Of a stretch of 64,000 nt of DNA, positions 27,979 to 38,395 are shown piece by piece (the first letter of the stretch is position 1; the number at the start of each line of letters is the position of its first letter). The DNA comes from Thauera chlorobenzoica (lineage in GTDB: Bacteria > Pseudomonadota > Gammaproteobacteria > Burkholderiales > Rhodocyclaceae): the NCBI RefSeq assembly GCF_001922305.1, contig NZ_CP018839.1:62001-126000 (forward strand), given 5' to 3'. The position numbers and the translations under genes are program-made. Below the pieces are notes generated by a model, which saw nothing but the letters and a program-made list of their open reading frames with translations, was not told the DNA's origin and did no database searches.

Positions 27979-30162
27979 CTACCCCCGGCCCCGCGCCGCG
28001 TCCGGCGCAGCGGGCGGGTGGCGGGCGCGCGCGATCGCGTCGCCGATTTTCATCGCGCTGACGAAGGGGCTGAGCCTGGCGGGCTCCGCGGGCACGAGCA
28101 GGGTGAGCTCGTCGCGCATCCGCGTTGCGGCGACGTAGAAGCGGTTGCTTTCCTCGCTGCGGTCGCAGCCGGCGAGCGGAAACGCGCCCTCTTCGAGCAG
28201 GGGCAGGATCACGGCATCGAACTCCTGGCCCTTGGCCGCTTCGACGGTGCAGAGCAGCACGGTCTTGCGCCGGCGCAGCTCGGCGACCCGTTCCTCGGCC
28301 TGGCGCAGCCACTGGGCGAACTCGCGCAAGGGGCGGCCGCTGCGGCGGGCGGCGTCGATGAAGCCGGCGATCGAGCGGCTCACCGCCGCCGCGCTCGCCG
28401 GGTCGATGAAGATGCGCTGGGCGACGCGCTCGAGCTCGAGCGCGGCGACCGCCCGTTCCAGCGCCACGTCTGCGGTTTCATCGGCCGGCGCGGCGCGCAG
28501 AATCTCGAGCGCGCCGGCCAGGCGCACGCGGGCCGATTGCTGCGCCGGGGTTTCGGCGACGGCCTGCGCCGCGGCGCGTTGCCGGCTGAGCAGGACGTCG
28601 GCCTCGTCGTGCCGGCCTTCGCGGCGCAGCCGGGCGAGGAGGGCGAGGAGACGATGCGCGGCCTGCGTCTCCTCGTCGTCGGAGAGTCCGGCGGCGGCGC
28701 GGTCGGCGAGCGTCTGCGGCTGCAGCAGCCGGCCCTGGAGGAAGGCGTCGAACAGTTCGGGCTGGGCGGCGGCGGTCTTCAGGTCCTCGATCCGGCTCGT
28801 CGCCCAGGCCAGTTCCTGCCACAGCTCCAGCGCCTGGAGGACCTGCAGGCGCCGCTCCGCTCCCGGAATCGATTCGTAGTCTTCGAGGGCGAACGCGATC
28901 ACCCCCCGCAGCATGAGGATTTCGGGGCGCAGGAAATAGCTCTCCAGGCCTTCGACGCGGACGCCGATGCCGGCTTCGAGGAGGGCGTTTTCGATCGCGA
29001 TCGACTGGTCGGGGGAACGCAGGATGATCGCGCAGCGGTCGAGCCGGCGGCTGCGCCGCTGCCAGTCGAGGACCCGGGCGACGGTGCGCCGGGCGGCATC
29101 GCCGGCGTCGGCATAGGCCTCGACCTCGATCCGGGCGGCATGGTCGCGGCCGGACACGACCTCCTTCGCCTTGAGGGCGGCGGTGGCGAGCGCCATCGCC
29201 GCGCCGTGGCGGAAGGTCATCGTCAGCGGCAGGCGCCGGACGCTGTGCCAGCCGGCGCCGAAACGGCTGCGGATGAAGTTCGTGCCGGCGCCGGCCCAGC
29301 GGTGGATGACCTGGTCGAAGTCGCCGGCGCCGGTGAAGAAGGCACTGCCCTGGGCGAGCAGGTGCTCGAGGCAGGCGTAGCTTGCCGGGTTCATGTCCTG
29401 CAGTTCATCGACGATCACCATGCGGTATTTGGGCAGCGTGGGGGGTGGGTCGCTGCCGGTCAGCAGGCAGGCGAGGTCGTAGGTGGCGTCGAACACGGTG
29501 CGCCAGCGGCACGCTTCGCCGTCGCCGGCGCGCTCCTTTTCGAGCTGGCGGTAGAGGGCGAACACGCCTTCCGCGATGTCGAGCGCGTCGGCCCGCATCG
29601 CCACGGTTTCGTCCTCTTCCAGCGCCGGCCTGACGAGTTGGGTCTTGAGCCGGCGGGCGATCTGGAGGAAGTCGGCGATCTGCGCGTTGTGTTCCGGCAG
29701 CCATAGCTCGCGCGGCGCCTGGCGCAGGGCGTTGAGCCGGTGCAGCTCGGCGACGGCGGCGCGGACATGGGGGGCGAGGGCCTCGAAGCTGGCCAGGAAA
29801 GGGGTGTCGCCGCCCTCCAGCGCACGCAGCGTGTCGCGGGCGAAGTCATCGAAGGTGGTGCACCGCACGCGCCGGGCGAGCCCGGGGTCGAGGCCGACCT
29901 CGACCAGACGCTGCTGCAGCACGCGCGCCGCCTCGGCGGAAAAGCTCAGGACGATGATGTGCTCGGGCGCGACCCGGCGCGTGATCGACTCGGCGATGCG
30001 CAGTGCCAGCGTCGTGGTCTTGGCTGCCCCCGCGTTCGCCATCGCGATCACGTGGCGGGCGCGGTTGGTCTGGATCGCAACCTGCTCGGCGGTCGGGGTG
30101 AACGCCGCCGGCTGGAAGCGCGGTACGGCATGCGCGGTTGCGGGCGGGGTCTTGTCGGTCAT
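27979..30162 (-). CDS. UvrD/PcrA-like superfamily 1 helicase with an altered Walker A motif
   Basis: This 727-aa protein has the SF1A helicase motifs in order: Q motif (FTPTAEQVAI, 21-30), Walker A (ANAGAAKTT, 42-50), Walker B (VDELQDMN, about 247-254), motif III (GAGDFDQVIHRWAGA), motif IV (LTMTFRHG), motif V (TVEAAKGQEFDAVILP) and motif VI (FYVAATRMRDELTLL). In Walker A the Gly before the catalytic Lys is Ala (AAKT instead of GKT). The overall order is otherwise intact, so activity is plausible but not certain. It likely unwinds DNA in repair or recombination; no nuclease domain is seen. Confidence 0.85.
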   Translation of the reverse strand: MTDKTPPATAHAVPRFQPAAFTPTAEQVAIQTNRARHVIAMANAGAAKTTTLALRIAESITRRVAPEHIIVLSFSAEAARVLQQRLVEVGLDPGLARRVRCTTFDDFARDTLRALEGGDTPFLASFEALAPHVRAAVAELHRLNALRQAPRELWLPEHNAQIADFLQIARRLKTQLVRPALEEDETVAMRADALDIAEGVFALYRQLEKERAGDGEACRWRTVFDATYDLACLLTGSDPPPTLPKYRMVIVDELQDMNPASYACLEHLLAQGSAFFTGAGDFDQVIHRWAGAGTNFIRSRFGAGWHSVRRLPLTMTFRHGAAMALATAALKAKEVVSGRDHAARIEVEAYADAGDAARRTVARVLDWQRRSRRLDRCAIILRSPDQSIAIENALLEAGIGVRVEGLESYFLRPEILMLRGVIAFALEDYESIPGAERRLQVLQALELWQELAWATSRIEDLKTAAAQPELFDAFLQGRLLQPQTLADRAAAGLSDDEETQAAHRLLALLARLRREGRHDEADVLLSRQRAAAQAVAETPAQQSARVRLAGALEILRAAPADETADVALERAVAALELERVAQRIFIDPASAAAVSRSIAGFIDAARRSGRPLREFAQWLRQAEERVAELRRRKTVLLCTVEAAKGQEFDAVILPLLEEGAFPLAGCDRSEESNRFYVAATRMRDELTLLVPAEPARLSPFVSAMKIGDAIARARHPPAAPDAARGRG

Positions 30163-30288
30163 GTCGGAGTGGGGGTCGGTGTCGGATGGCGGTACGGATC
30201 TTACCCGTCTTGTGCTCCCGGGCAGGGCGGCCGGGGCGGTCCGCGGCTTTATCTGGGATCATGGCGGGACGAGAGAGCGGATTTCGAG

Positions 30289-32112
30289 ATGAGCCAAGCT
30301 TCGCATCGCACTGCCACCGCCGCCGCGCCCGCCGGAATGAAGCCGGGTGCGGGGCGCGTTTCCGCGCTGCGCGGGCTGCTCCCCTTCCTGCGCCCCTACC
30401 GCGCCCGGCTCGCGCTCGCCTTCGCGCTGCTGTGCCTGGGCTCGGGCACCATCCTGGTGGTGCCGCTGGCGTTTCGCGACCTGATCGACTCCGGCTTCGG
30501 CACGGGCGTGGCGCAGGGGCGCGCGCTGCTCGGCACGGCCGGCCTGGACGGCCAGTTCCTCGTCCTGTTCGGGCTCGCCACCTTCTGGGCCGCGGCGGTG
30601 GCGGCGCGCTACTACGCGGTGTCGTGGGTCGGCGAGCGGGTCACCGCCGACCTGCGCTGCGCGGTCTACGCGCGGGTGCTGGGGCAGTCGCCGCAGTTCT
30701 TCGAGACGCTGCAGACCGGCGAAGTGCTGTCGCGGCTGACCGGCGATACCACGCTGATCCAGACCGTGGTCGGCAGCTCGGTGTCGATGGGGCTGCGCAG
30801 CCTGTTCCAGTTCGGCGGCGGGATGGTGATGCTGGCGGTGACCAGCGCACACCTGTTCGGCCTGATCTTCGGCCTGATGGCGGTGCTCGCCCTGCCGATT
30901 GCCGCCATCGGCCGGCGGGTGAGGACGCTGTCGCGCGAATCGCAGGACCGCATCGCCGACGCCTCGGCGCTGGCGGGCGAGATTCTCAACGCGATGCCCA
31001 CGGTGCAGGCCTTCACCCAGGAACAGTACGAAGCGCAGCGCTTCGCCGCGCGCACCGAGACCGGCTTTCGCACTGCGGTGCGGCGCACCCGGGTGCGGGC
31101 GTTGCTGGCGGCGCTGATCATCGGCGCGGTGATGGGCACGATCATCTTCGTGCTGTGGATCGGCGCGCGCCAGGTGCAGGCCGGCACTCTCAGCCTCGGC
31201 GAGCTCGGCGCCTTCGTCCTGTATGCGGCGCTGGTGGCGGGCGGGGCGGGCACGCTGGCCGAAGTGTGGGGCGACGTGATGCGCGCCGGCGGCGCCACCG
31301 AGCGCCTGCTCGAACTGCTGCAGGCCGAGTCGGCGATCCGCGAGACGAGCGCGCCGCAGCCGCCGCGGCGGGCGGCGCAGGTGGGCATCGTCTTCGACCA
31401 TGTCGGCCTTGCCTATCCGGCACGCCCCGGCGTGCGCGTGCTCGACGACCTCTGCCTGGAGATCGTGCCCGGTGAGCGGGTGGCGCTGGTGGGGCCGTCG
31501 GGCGCGGGCAAGACCAGCCTGTTCCAGCTCCTGCTGCGCTACTACGAGGTCTCGGCGGGCGCCATCCGCATCGACGGCCAGGACATCCGCCAGCTCGCGC
31601 TGCGCGAGCTGCGCCGCGGCATCGCCCTCGTGCCGCAGGAGCCGGTGATCTTTTCCGCCAGTGCGCTGGAAAACATCCGCTACGGGCGGCCGGCGGCGAG
31701 CGACGAAGACGTGCTCGCCGCCGCGCGCGCGGCCGCCGTCGACGAGTTCATCACCCGCCTCCCCGAAGGCTATGCCACCTTCCTCGGCGAGCGCGGGACC
31801 CGCCTGTCGGGCGGCCAGCGTCAGCGTATCGCGATCGCCCGCGCGATCCTCAAGCGCGCCCGCCTGCTGCTCCTCGACGAAGCCACCAGCGCGCTCGATG
31901 CCGAATCCGAACGCCTCGTGCAGCAGGGACTGGCGGCGGCGATGGAGGGCCGCACCACCCTGATCATCGCTCACCGCCTGGCCACCGTGCAGCAGGTGGA
32001 CCGCATCGTCGTGATCGACCACGGGCGCATCGTCGAGACCGGCACCGCGGCCGACCTGCGCCGTCAGGGCGGCCTCTACGCGCGCCTCGCGGCGCTGCAG
32101 CTGGCATCATGA
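30289..32112 (+). CDS. MsbA-like ABC exporter (fused permease and ATPase)
   Basis: This 607-aa half-transporter has a six-helix membrane domain (about 25-330) and an ATPase domain with Walker A GPSGAGKTSL (about 401), signature LSGGQRQRIAIA (about 506), Walker B LLLLDEATSALD (about 527) and the H-loop IIAHRLATV. It would work as a homodimer. The family exports lipids or drugs; the group with this length and sequence in proteobacteria has no proven substrate. ATG at 30289 has a weak upstream GAGAG. It is divergent from the helicase gene. Confidence 0.9.
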   Translation: MSQASHRTATAAAPAGMKPGAGRVSALRGLLPFLRPYRARLALAFALLCLGSGTILVVPLAFRDLIDSGFGTGVAQGRALLGTAGLDGQFLVLFGLATFWAAAVAARYYAVSWVGERVTADLRCAVYARVLGQSPQFFETLQTGEVLSRLTGDTTLIQTVVGSSVSMGLRSLFQFGGGMVMLAVTSAHLFGLIFGLMAVLALPIAAIGRRVRTLSRESQDRIADASALAGEILNAMPTVQAFTQEQYEAQRFAARTETGFRTAVRRTRVRALLAALIIGAVMGTIIFVLWIGARQVQAGTLSLGELGAFVLYAALVAGGAGTLAEVWGDVMRAGGATERLLELLQAESAIRETSAPQPPRRAAQVGIVFDHVGLAYPARPGVRVLDDLCLEIVPGERVALVGPSGAGKTSLFQLLLRYYEVSAGAIRIDGQDIRQLALRELRRGIALVPQEPVIFSASALENIRYGRPAASDEDVLAAARAAAVDEFITRLPEGYATFLGERGTRLSGGQRQRIAIARAILKRARLLLLDEATSALDAESERLVQQGLAAAMEGRTTLIIAHRLATVQQVDRIVVIDHGRIVETGTAADLRRQGGLYARLAALQLAS

Positions 32113-32218
32113 GCGGGCGCGGGGCGCGCTGCGACCGGCGCTGCCGGCGCGGGTCATTTATCATCGGCGGCGCCGCCTTGCCGCCCGCTGTTCCGCCGAC
32201 TTCATCCGAGACGTTCCG

Positions 32219-33376
32219 ATGCCCCGCTTCCTCCACACCGCCGACTGGCAGATCGGCAAGCTGTTCGGCCAGTTCGAGCCCGACGAAGCCGCGCTCCTTG
32301 CCGAGGAGCGCTTTGCCGCGGTCGAGCGCCTTGCCCGCCTCGCCCAGCAGCATGCGGTCGATGCGGTGCTGGTGGCGGGCGACGTGTTCGACGCCCAGAC
32401 CGTCGCCGATCGCAGCGTCCACCGCCTGTTCAACGCGATGGCCGGCTTTGCCGGGCCGTGGCTGCTGCTGCCCGGCAACCACGATGCTGCGCTCGCCGAG
32501 TCGGTGTGGACGCGCGCCGCGCGCCTGCACGCGATCCCGCCCAACGTCCGCGTCTGCCTGGAGGCGCGGCCGGTGCTGGTCGAAGCGGCCGGGATGGCGG
32601 TGCTGCCGGCGCCGCTGACCCAGCGCAATACCTTCAATGACCTCACCGAGTGGTTCGCCGGCGCCGACACTCCGCCCGCGTTGGTGCGCATCGGTTTCGC
32701 CCACGGCAGCGTGCAGGGCATCCTCGCCGAGGACATCGACGCCGCCAACCCGATCGCCGCCGGCCGTGCCGCATCGGCCCGGCTCGACTACCTCGCGCTC
32801 GGCGACTGGCACGGCACGCGCCGGATCGATGCCCGCTGCTGGTACGCCGGCACCCCGGAAACCGACCGCTTCCGCGCCAACGATTCGGGCCGGGCGCTCC
32901 TCGTCGAGCTTGCCGCGCCCGGCGCGCTGCCCGCGGTCAGCGTGCTCGCCAGCGGGCGCTATCGGTGGCACGCGCTCAGCGCCGAGCTGCAGGTGGCGAG
33001 CGACGTCGACCGCCTGCTCGCGGAGCTTGCCCGCTTCGGCGCGGACGACGTGGTCCAGCTCGAGGTCGGCGGCCGCAGCGACCTCGCCGGCCACCGCCGC
33101 CTGAGCGATGCGCTCGGCCAGGCCCGGGGGCGCACGCGCAGCCTGGTCGCCGAGCTCGGCGCGCTGCAGCTCGAACCGACCGTCGCCGACCTCGAGGGCC
33201 TCGCCGCCGACGGCTATCTGGGCGAAGTCATCGCCCGCTTGCAGGCCGCCCAGCACGGCGCCGAGCCGGCGGCGGCGCAGACCGCGCGCGATGCCCTGGT
33301 GCTGCTCGCCGGCCTCCTCGAGCGCCGCGCCCCGGGCGCGGCCGCTGCCGCCGCTGCGCCCGGAGGGGACCGATGA
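32219..33376 (+). CDS. SbcD/Mre11-like metallophosphoesterase (DNA repair exonuclease)
   Basis: This 385-aa protein carries the calcineurin-like metal motifs HTADWQIGK (6-14), AGDVFDAQTV (about 56-65), PGNHD (about 84-88) and, further on, GDWHGT, which match the SbcD/YhaO nuclease pattern. The C-terminal part (about 260-385) is helical and Ala-rich and probably contacts the ATPase partner. The next gene overlaps by 4 bp (ATGA) and encodes an SbcC/YhaN-like ATPase, so the two should form one nuclease complex that processes DNA ends. Confidence 0.9.
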   Translation: MPRFLHTADWQIGKLFGQFEPDEAALLAEERFAAVERLARLAQQHAVDAVLVAGDVFDAQTVADRSVHRLFNAMAGFAGPWLLLPGNHDAALAESVWTRAARLHAIPPNVRVCLEARPVLVEAAGMAVLPAPLTQRNTFNDLTEWFAGADTPPALVRIGFAHGSVQGILAEDIDAANPIAAGRAASARLDYLALGDWHGTRRIDARCWYAGTPETDRFRANDSGRALLVELAAPGALPAVSVLASGRYRWHALSAELQVASDVDRLLAELARFGADDVVQLEVGGRSDLAGHRRLSDALGQARGRTRSLVAELGALQLEPTVADLEGLAADGYLGEVIARLQAAQHGAEPAAAQTARDALVLLAGLLERRAPGAAAAAAAPGGDR

Positions 33377-36057
33377 AGCTCACCCGCATCCGCGTCGACC
33401 AGTTCCGCCAGTTCCGCCGCGCGCTCGAAATCGACGGCCTCGATGCCGGCCTGAACCTGTTCACCGGCCCCAACGAGGCGGGCAAGAGCACCCTGGTCGC
33501 CGCCATCCGCGCCGCCTTCTTCGAGCGCCACCGCTCCGCCAGCGTGGACGATCTGCGCCCCTGGGGCGATCCCGCCGCCGCGCCCACGGTGGCGCTCGAC
33601 TTCGAGCTGGACGGCCAGCCCTGCCGGCTGGTGAAGACTTTCCTGGCGAAAAAGCGCTGCACGCTGCAGATCGGGGGTGAGACGCTCGACGGCGAGGAGG
33701 CCGAAAACCGCCTCGCTGCGCTACTCGGCTTCCAGCACGCCGGGCGCGGTGCGAGCAAGGCCGAGCACTGGGGCATTCCGGGGCTGCTGTGGATCGAGCA
33801 GGGCGGCGCGCAGGCGCTGCGTGAAGCGGTCGGCCACGCCGGCGATCATCTGCGCGGCGCGCTCGAAGGCGCGCTCGGCGAAGTCGCCGCCAGCGGCGGC
33901 GACGCCCTGCTTGCCACCGTCGAGGCGCAGCGCGCCGAACTGCTCACCGAAGCCGGCGGCCGTCCGCGCGGCGCCTACAAGGAGGCGCTCGAAGCCGAGG
34001 TCGCCCTGGCCGGCGAGCTGGGCGCGCTCGATGAGGCGATCGCCCGCTACCGCCAGCGCGTCGATGCGCTCGCCGCGCTGCGCGCCGAACATGCCGCCGA
34101 CGAGGCGGAGCAGCCCTGGCGTGCGTTCCGCGCCCATCAGCAGGCGGCCGCCGAGCGCCTGGCGGCCGTCCGCGAGCGCGAGGCGACGCTCGCCGCGGCG
34201 CGCACGCGCGCCGCCCAGGTCGATGCCCAGCTCGCCCTGCTGCGCAGCCAGGTGGACGGCTTCGCGCGCGAGGACGAGGCCGCCGCCGCCCGCGCCGCCG
34301 CGCTCGAGGCCGCGCGCGCGGCGCTCGACAGCGTCCGCGCGCCGCTCGAACAGTGGACGGCACGGCGCGTCCAGGCCGCGCAGGCGCTGGAGACGGCGCG
34401 TGCCGCCCTGCGCGCGGCGCGCCAGGCCGAAGCCCGCGACAGCCTCGCGCGCGAGGCCGCCGCCAGCCGCACCCGCCACGCCGCCGGCGCGGCCCAGCTC
34501 GCGCGCGCCGAAGCCGCCCACGCCCAGGTGCTGGCGCTGCAGCATGCGGTGGCGGCGAACGAACTGCGTCCGGCCGATCTCGAGACCCTGCGCACCCAGG
34601 ACCGCGCGCTCGCCGACCTGCGCCTGCAGCAGGCGGCGGCGGCCACCCGGCTCGTCTATGTGCTGGAGCCGGGGTGCAGCCTCGAACTCGACGGCGACAC
34701 CCTGAGCGGTGCCGGCGAACGCCGGCTGCTCGCCGCCGCCAGCCTCGTCCTGCCCGGCCTCGGCCGCCTGCAGATCGCTCCCGGCGGCGCCGACCTTGCC
34801 GCGCTTGCCGCCCGTGGCGCCGACCTCGAAGCCCGCCAGCAGGCCTTGCTCGTTCGTCTCGGGCTGGGTTCGATGGACGCCGCCGAGCGCCGCCAGCTCG
34901 AGCACGCGCGCCTCGGCGGCGAGCTCGCCACCGCCCAGGCCACCCTCGATGCGCTCGCTCCGGGCGGCATCGATGCGCTGCGCGCGGAACATGTCCGCCT
35001 GCAGGCGCGGGCCGCCGAGGCCGCGCAGGCGCTCGCCCGCCTCACCGCTCCCGCCGCGGCGGAGGTCGCCGTGCCCGCCGCTGCCGTTTCCGTCGCCGAT
35101 GCCGAGGCGGCCGAGGCGGCCGCCGCCCACGCGCTCGCCGCGATCCAGGAGGGGCTGCACCGCGCCCAGCTCGCCGCCGCCAATGGCGAAACCGCGCTCG
35201 CCGCCGCCGCGCGCGAGCTGGCCGCCGCGCGCGCCCAGCTTGCGGCCCCGGAACGTGCCCGCCGTATCGCCGCAGCGAGCGCCGCCCTCACCGATGCGCG
35301 CGCCGAGCAGCTCACCCTGGCCGCCCGCAGCGAAGCGCTCGCGGCTGAAATCGCCGCGGCCCGCCCCGACATCCTGGAACAGGACGTCGACCGCTTCCGC
35401 AGCAGCGCCGAGCAGCTCGAAAAGCGCCATGCCGAGCGCCGCGACCAGCTCGTGCGCCTCGAAATCGAGCTCCAGAGCGAGGGCGCCCAGGGGCTGGAGG
35501 CGCGCCGTGCCGAATGCGCCCGCGACCACGCCCGGGCCGCCCGCCGCGCCGCCGAGCTGCGCCGCCGGGCGCAGGCGCTCGATCTGCTGCGCAGCCTGCT
35601 GCGCGATCAGCGCCGCGCCCTCACCCGCCGCCTGCAGGCGCCGCTGCAAAAGCACCTCAACCGCTACCTGCAGCTGCTGTTCCCGCACGCCTGCGTCGAG
35701 ATCGACGACAACCTCGTTCCCGGCCCGCTCACCCGCCCGCTCGCCGGCGCCGGCGGGGGCCTCGAAACCGGCGACTTCGAGGCCCTGAGCTTCGGCGCGC
35801 GCGAGCAGATGGGCGTCCTCAGCCGTCTCGCCTATGCCGACCTGCTCGCCGAAGCGGGCCGGCCGACGCTGGTGATCCTCGACGATGCGCTGGTGCATAG
35901 CGACGCCGAGCGTCTGGCGCAGATGAAGCGGGTGCTGTTCGATGCCGCCACCCGCCACCAGATCCTGCTGTTTACCTGCCATCCGGCTGCCTGGCGCGAT
36001 CTGGGCGTGGGGGCGAGGTCGCTGGCGGCGCTGCGCGGGCTGAACGCCGTCGTCTAA
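33373..36057 (+). CDS. SbcC/YhaN-like coiled-coil ATPase
   Basis: This 894-aa SMC-like protein has Walker A GPNEAGKST at 32-40 and Walker B TLVILDDALVHSD near 832. Between them lie about 600 residues of Ala/Arg/Glu-rich coiled coil with a break around 440-490. The central break has no CxxC zinc hook, unlike SbcC and Rad50, so the protein resembles the YhaN branch. It overlaps the upstream nuclease gene by 4 bp. The pair probably tethers and trims DNA ends. Confidence 0.88.
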   Translation: MKLTRIRVDQFRQFRRALEIDGLDAGLNLFTGPNEAGKSTLVAAIRAAFFERHRSASVDDLRPWGDPAAAPTVALDFELDGQPCRLVKTFLAKKRCTLQIGGETLDGEEAENRLAALLGFQHAGRGASKAEHWGIPGLLWIEQGGAQALREAVGHAGDHLRGALEGALGEVAASGGDALLATVEAQRAELLTEAGGRPRGAYKEALEAEVALAGELGALDEAIARYRQRVDALAALRAEHAADEAEQPWRAFRAHQQAAAERLAAVREREATLAAARTRAAQVDAQLALLRSQVDGFAREDEAAAARAAALEAARAALDSVRAPLEQWTARRVQAAQALETARAALRAARQAEARDSLAREAAASRTRHAAGAAQLARAEAAHAQVLALQHAVAANELRPADLETLRTQDRALADLRLQQAAAATRLVYVLEPGCSLELDGDTLSGAGERRLLAAASLVLPGLGRLQIAPGGADLAALAARGADLEARQQALLVRLGLGSMDAAERRQLEHARLGGELATAQATLDALAPGGIDALRAEHVRLQARAAEAAQALARLTAPAAAEVAVPAAAVSVADAEAAEAAAAHALAAIQEGLHRAQLAAANGETALAAAARELAAARAQLAAPERARRIAAASAALTDARAEQLTLAARSEALAAEIAAARPDILEQDVDRFRSSAEQLEKRHAERRDQLVRLEIELQSEGAQGLEARRAECARDHARAARRAAELRRRAQALDLLRSLLRDQRRALTRRLQAPLQKHLNRYLQLLFPHACVEIDDNLVPGPLTRPLAGAGGGLETGDFEALSFGAREQMGVLSRLAYADLLAEAGRPTLVILDDALVHSDAERLAQMKRVLFDAATRHQILLFTCHPAAWRDLGVGARSLAALRGLNAVV

Positions 36058-36205
36058 TATGCAGGAGGGGCACCCGCCGCGCGTGCCCAAAGCACGGCGG
36101 CGGGCGTGTTGCCGGTGCCCGGTCCGCAGGAGAACGCGGCGGCGGCGGCCGTGTCCCATCGTGCATAGAGATCGAGGATTGCAACCGACTCCGGGGGGAT
36201 TCACC

Positions 36206-38378
36206 GTGAAACCCTTGCCCCGCCGCTTTTCCCCCATCCGCGTGCTGTTGCCGGTCGTGCTGCTCGGTGCGCTCGCCGGCGCGGTCGCGTTCGGCCTGCA
36301 GGATGAAAAGGCGCCCGTCCGGGTGGTCGCGATCGCCGATGAAACCGCGGGTGAATTCGACCCGGTATCGATCCCCGAGCGCTACCCTGTCGCGCTCGGC
36401 AGCGTCGGCTCGGCGCGGGTAGCGGGCGCGCCCCCGCTGCAGTATCCGTTCCTGTGCGAGAGCACGCGCTCCGGCCTGGGCCAGCCGCGGGTCGACAACC
36501 GGCGCGGCCACGGCGTCGCGGTGTACGCCGAGCGCGCGGACGGCGAACGCACCGAGCGCATCGTCGGCTTCAGCCGCGACTGCGGGGTCGCGACCCGGGT
36601 CGATTACTACTACAAGCCGGTCGGCGCGGCGCACTTCCTGCCCTGGACGCCGGCGGTGCGCGACGTCGAGCTGATCGCGCACGGCGCCCGCCGCGTGCCC
36701 TTCATCGTCCGCGTCGAGCGCGGCACGCTGAACCGCTTCCTCTACGCCATCGCGGTCCTCGCCGACCCCGGCGAAGATCCCGCGGCGCCGGACGGGCGCT
36801 ACTGGAACCGGCGCCTGGTCTATCTGTTCGGCGGCGGCGTCGGCATCGGCCGACGGCAGGGGCGGCTGTCGCTGAGCAAGGTGCTCGACCGCAACCTGGA
36901 GATCCTCGCCCAGGGCTACGCGCTGGCGACGTCGACCGGCAATCACACCAGCAACCACTACAACATCGGCCTCGCCGGGGATACCGCGCTGCGGGTGAAG
37001 CGCCAGTTCGTCGCGCGCTACGGCGCGCCGCTGCATACGATCGGCCTCGGCGGCTCGGGCGGCGGGCTGCAGCAATACCTGTTCGCCCAGAACCTGCCCG
37101 GCCTGATCGATGGCGCGATCGCGCAGTACGCCTACCCGGACATGGTGACGCAGACGATCCATGTGCTCGACTGCGAGCTGCTGGAGTACTACTTCGACGT
37201 TGCCGCCGCCGACCCGGCGTACTGGCGCGATCATGGTCGCCGGCGCGAGGTCGGCGGACTCAACACGCTCGAGGGCGCCGCCAACCGCTATGCCGCGCTC
37301 TATCCGCCCAACTTCCTGCTCCAGGGGCGCTGGCCGCGGCTGCCGACGGGAGCCAGCGAGTGCGTCCAGGGGTGGCGCGGGCTGACCCCGCTGGTGCTCA
37401 ATCCGCGCTTCACCCCGCTCGCCCGCCACTATGCCGATGAGGTGGTGGCGGCGGTGAACTGGACCTACTGGGACGATCTGGTGTCGATCTACGGCCGCGA
37501 TGCCAGCGGCCACGCGCGCCGCACCTGGGACAACGTCGGCGTCCAGTACGGGCTGCAGGCCTTGCGCAGCGGGGCCATTTCGGTGGACGCGTTTCTCGAC
37601 CTGAATGCGCGCATCGGCGGCTGGAAGCCCGCTGCGCAGATGGCGCCGGAACGGCTGTGGCGGCCTTTCGACGAGGTGCTGCCGCTGTGGCTGTCGATGT
37701 GGGGCGCGCACAACATGGAGCGGGCCGCGGGCCGCGGCCATCGCCGCGGCGTATCGCAGCGGGCAGGTGTTCATGGGGTATCTGGACATTCCGGTGATCG
37801 ATGTCCGCCATGACCGCGAGGCGCAGCTCAACATGCATCACCTCAGCGCCTCGTTCGCGACCCGGCTGCGGATCGAGCGTGCGCTGGGCGACAGCGCGCG
37901 GCAGCTGATCTGGGTTGCCGAACTGGGCTTCGACCCCACCCTGGAGGCCCTGCGGGTGATGGACGAATGGATCGGGGCGGTGCGCGAGCAGCCGTGGCGC
38001 GGGGTCGCCGGCAACCGCCCGGCGCGTGCCGACGATGCGTGTTTCGATGCCGGCGGGCGGACCCTCGCCCGCGGCCCGGAGGTCTGGGACGGCGACTGGA
38101 ACGGCGCCGCGCCGGGGGCGTGCACGCGCGCCATGCGCAGCTTCGGCACTTCGCGCAGCGCCGCCGGAGGACCGCTCGCCGGCGATCTGTTCCAGTGCCG
38201 CCTGCAAAGCGTGGAGGCCGCGATCGCGGCCGGCGTGTACCGCCCGGTGGATCTCCGCCCCCATGCCGCTCGCCTGAGGGAGATTTTTCCGCAAGGGGTC
38301 TGCGATTACCGCCGGGGGGATGCGGGGCGGCCGGCGGATGCGGTTCCCGCGCGCTGGCGGCGCAGCGGCGACGAGTGA
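36206..38378 (+). pseudogene. DUF6351-like hydrolase gene broken by a 7-bp duplication
   Basis: Two frames together encode one protein. The first runs from GTG 36206 (Shine-Dalgarno-like GGGGGGA before it) through a membrane or signal segment (VLLPVVLLGALAGAVAF) and a serine-hydrolase-like site GLGGSGGG (about 278-285) to the break near 37735. The second frame continues with AAAYRSGQVFMGYLDIPV to 38378. GGGCCGC is present twice in tandem (37722-37728, 37729-37735); removing one copy joins the frames exactly and gives a 721-aa protein. The closest family I can name is DUF6351, at modest certainty. Either the gene is inactive, it is phase-variable, or the read is wrong. As written, translation ends at 37813. 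Confidence 0.75.
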
Positions 38379-38395
38379 CCGCCCCGGCGTCCGGC

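Noticed and set aside
32219..36057. Treating the SbcCD-like pair, helicase and ABC exporter as an antiphage defence island
   Set aside because: The genes are on different strands, resemble housekeeping repair and transport families and have no mobile elements or typical defence partners.
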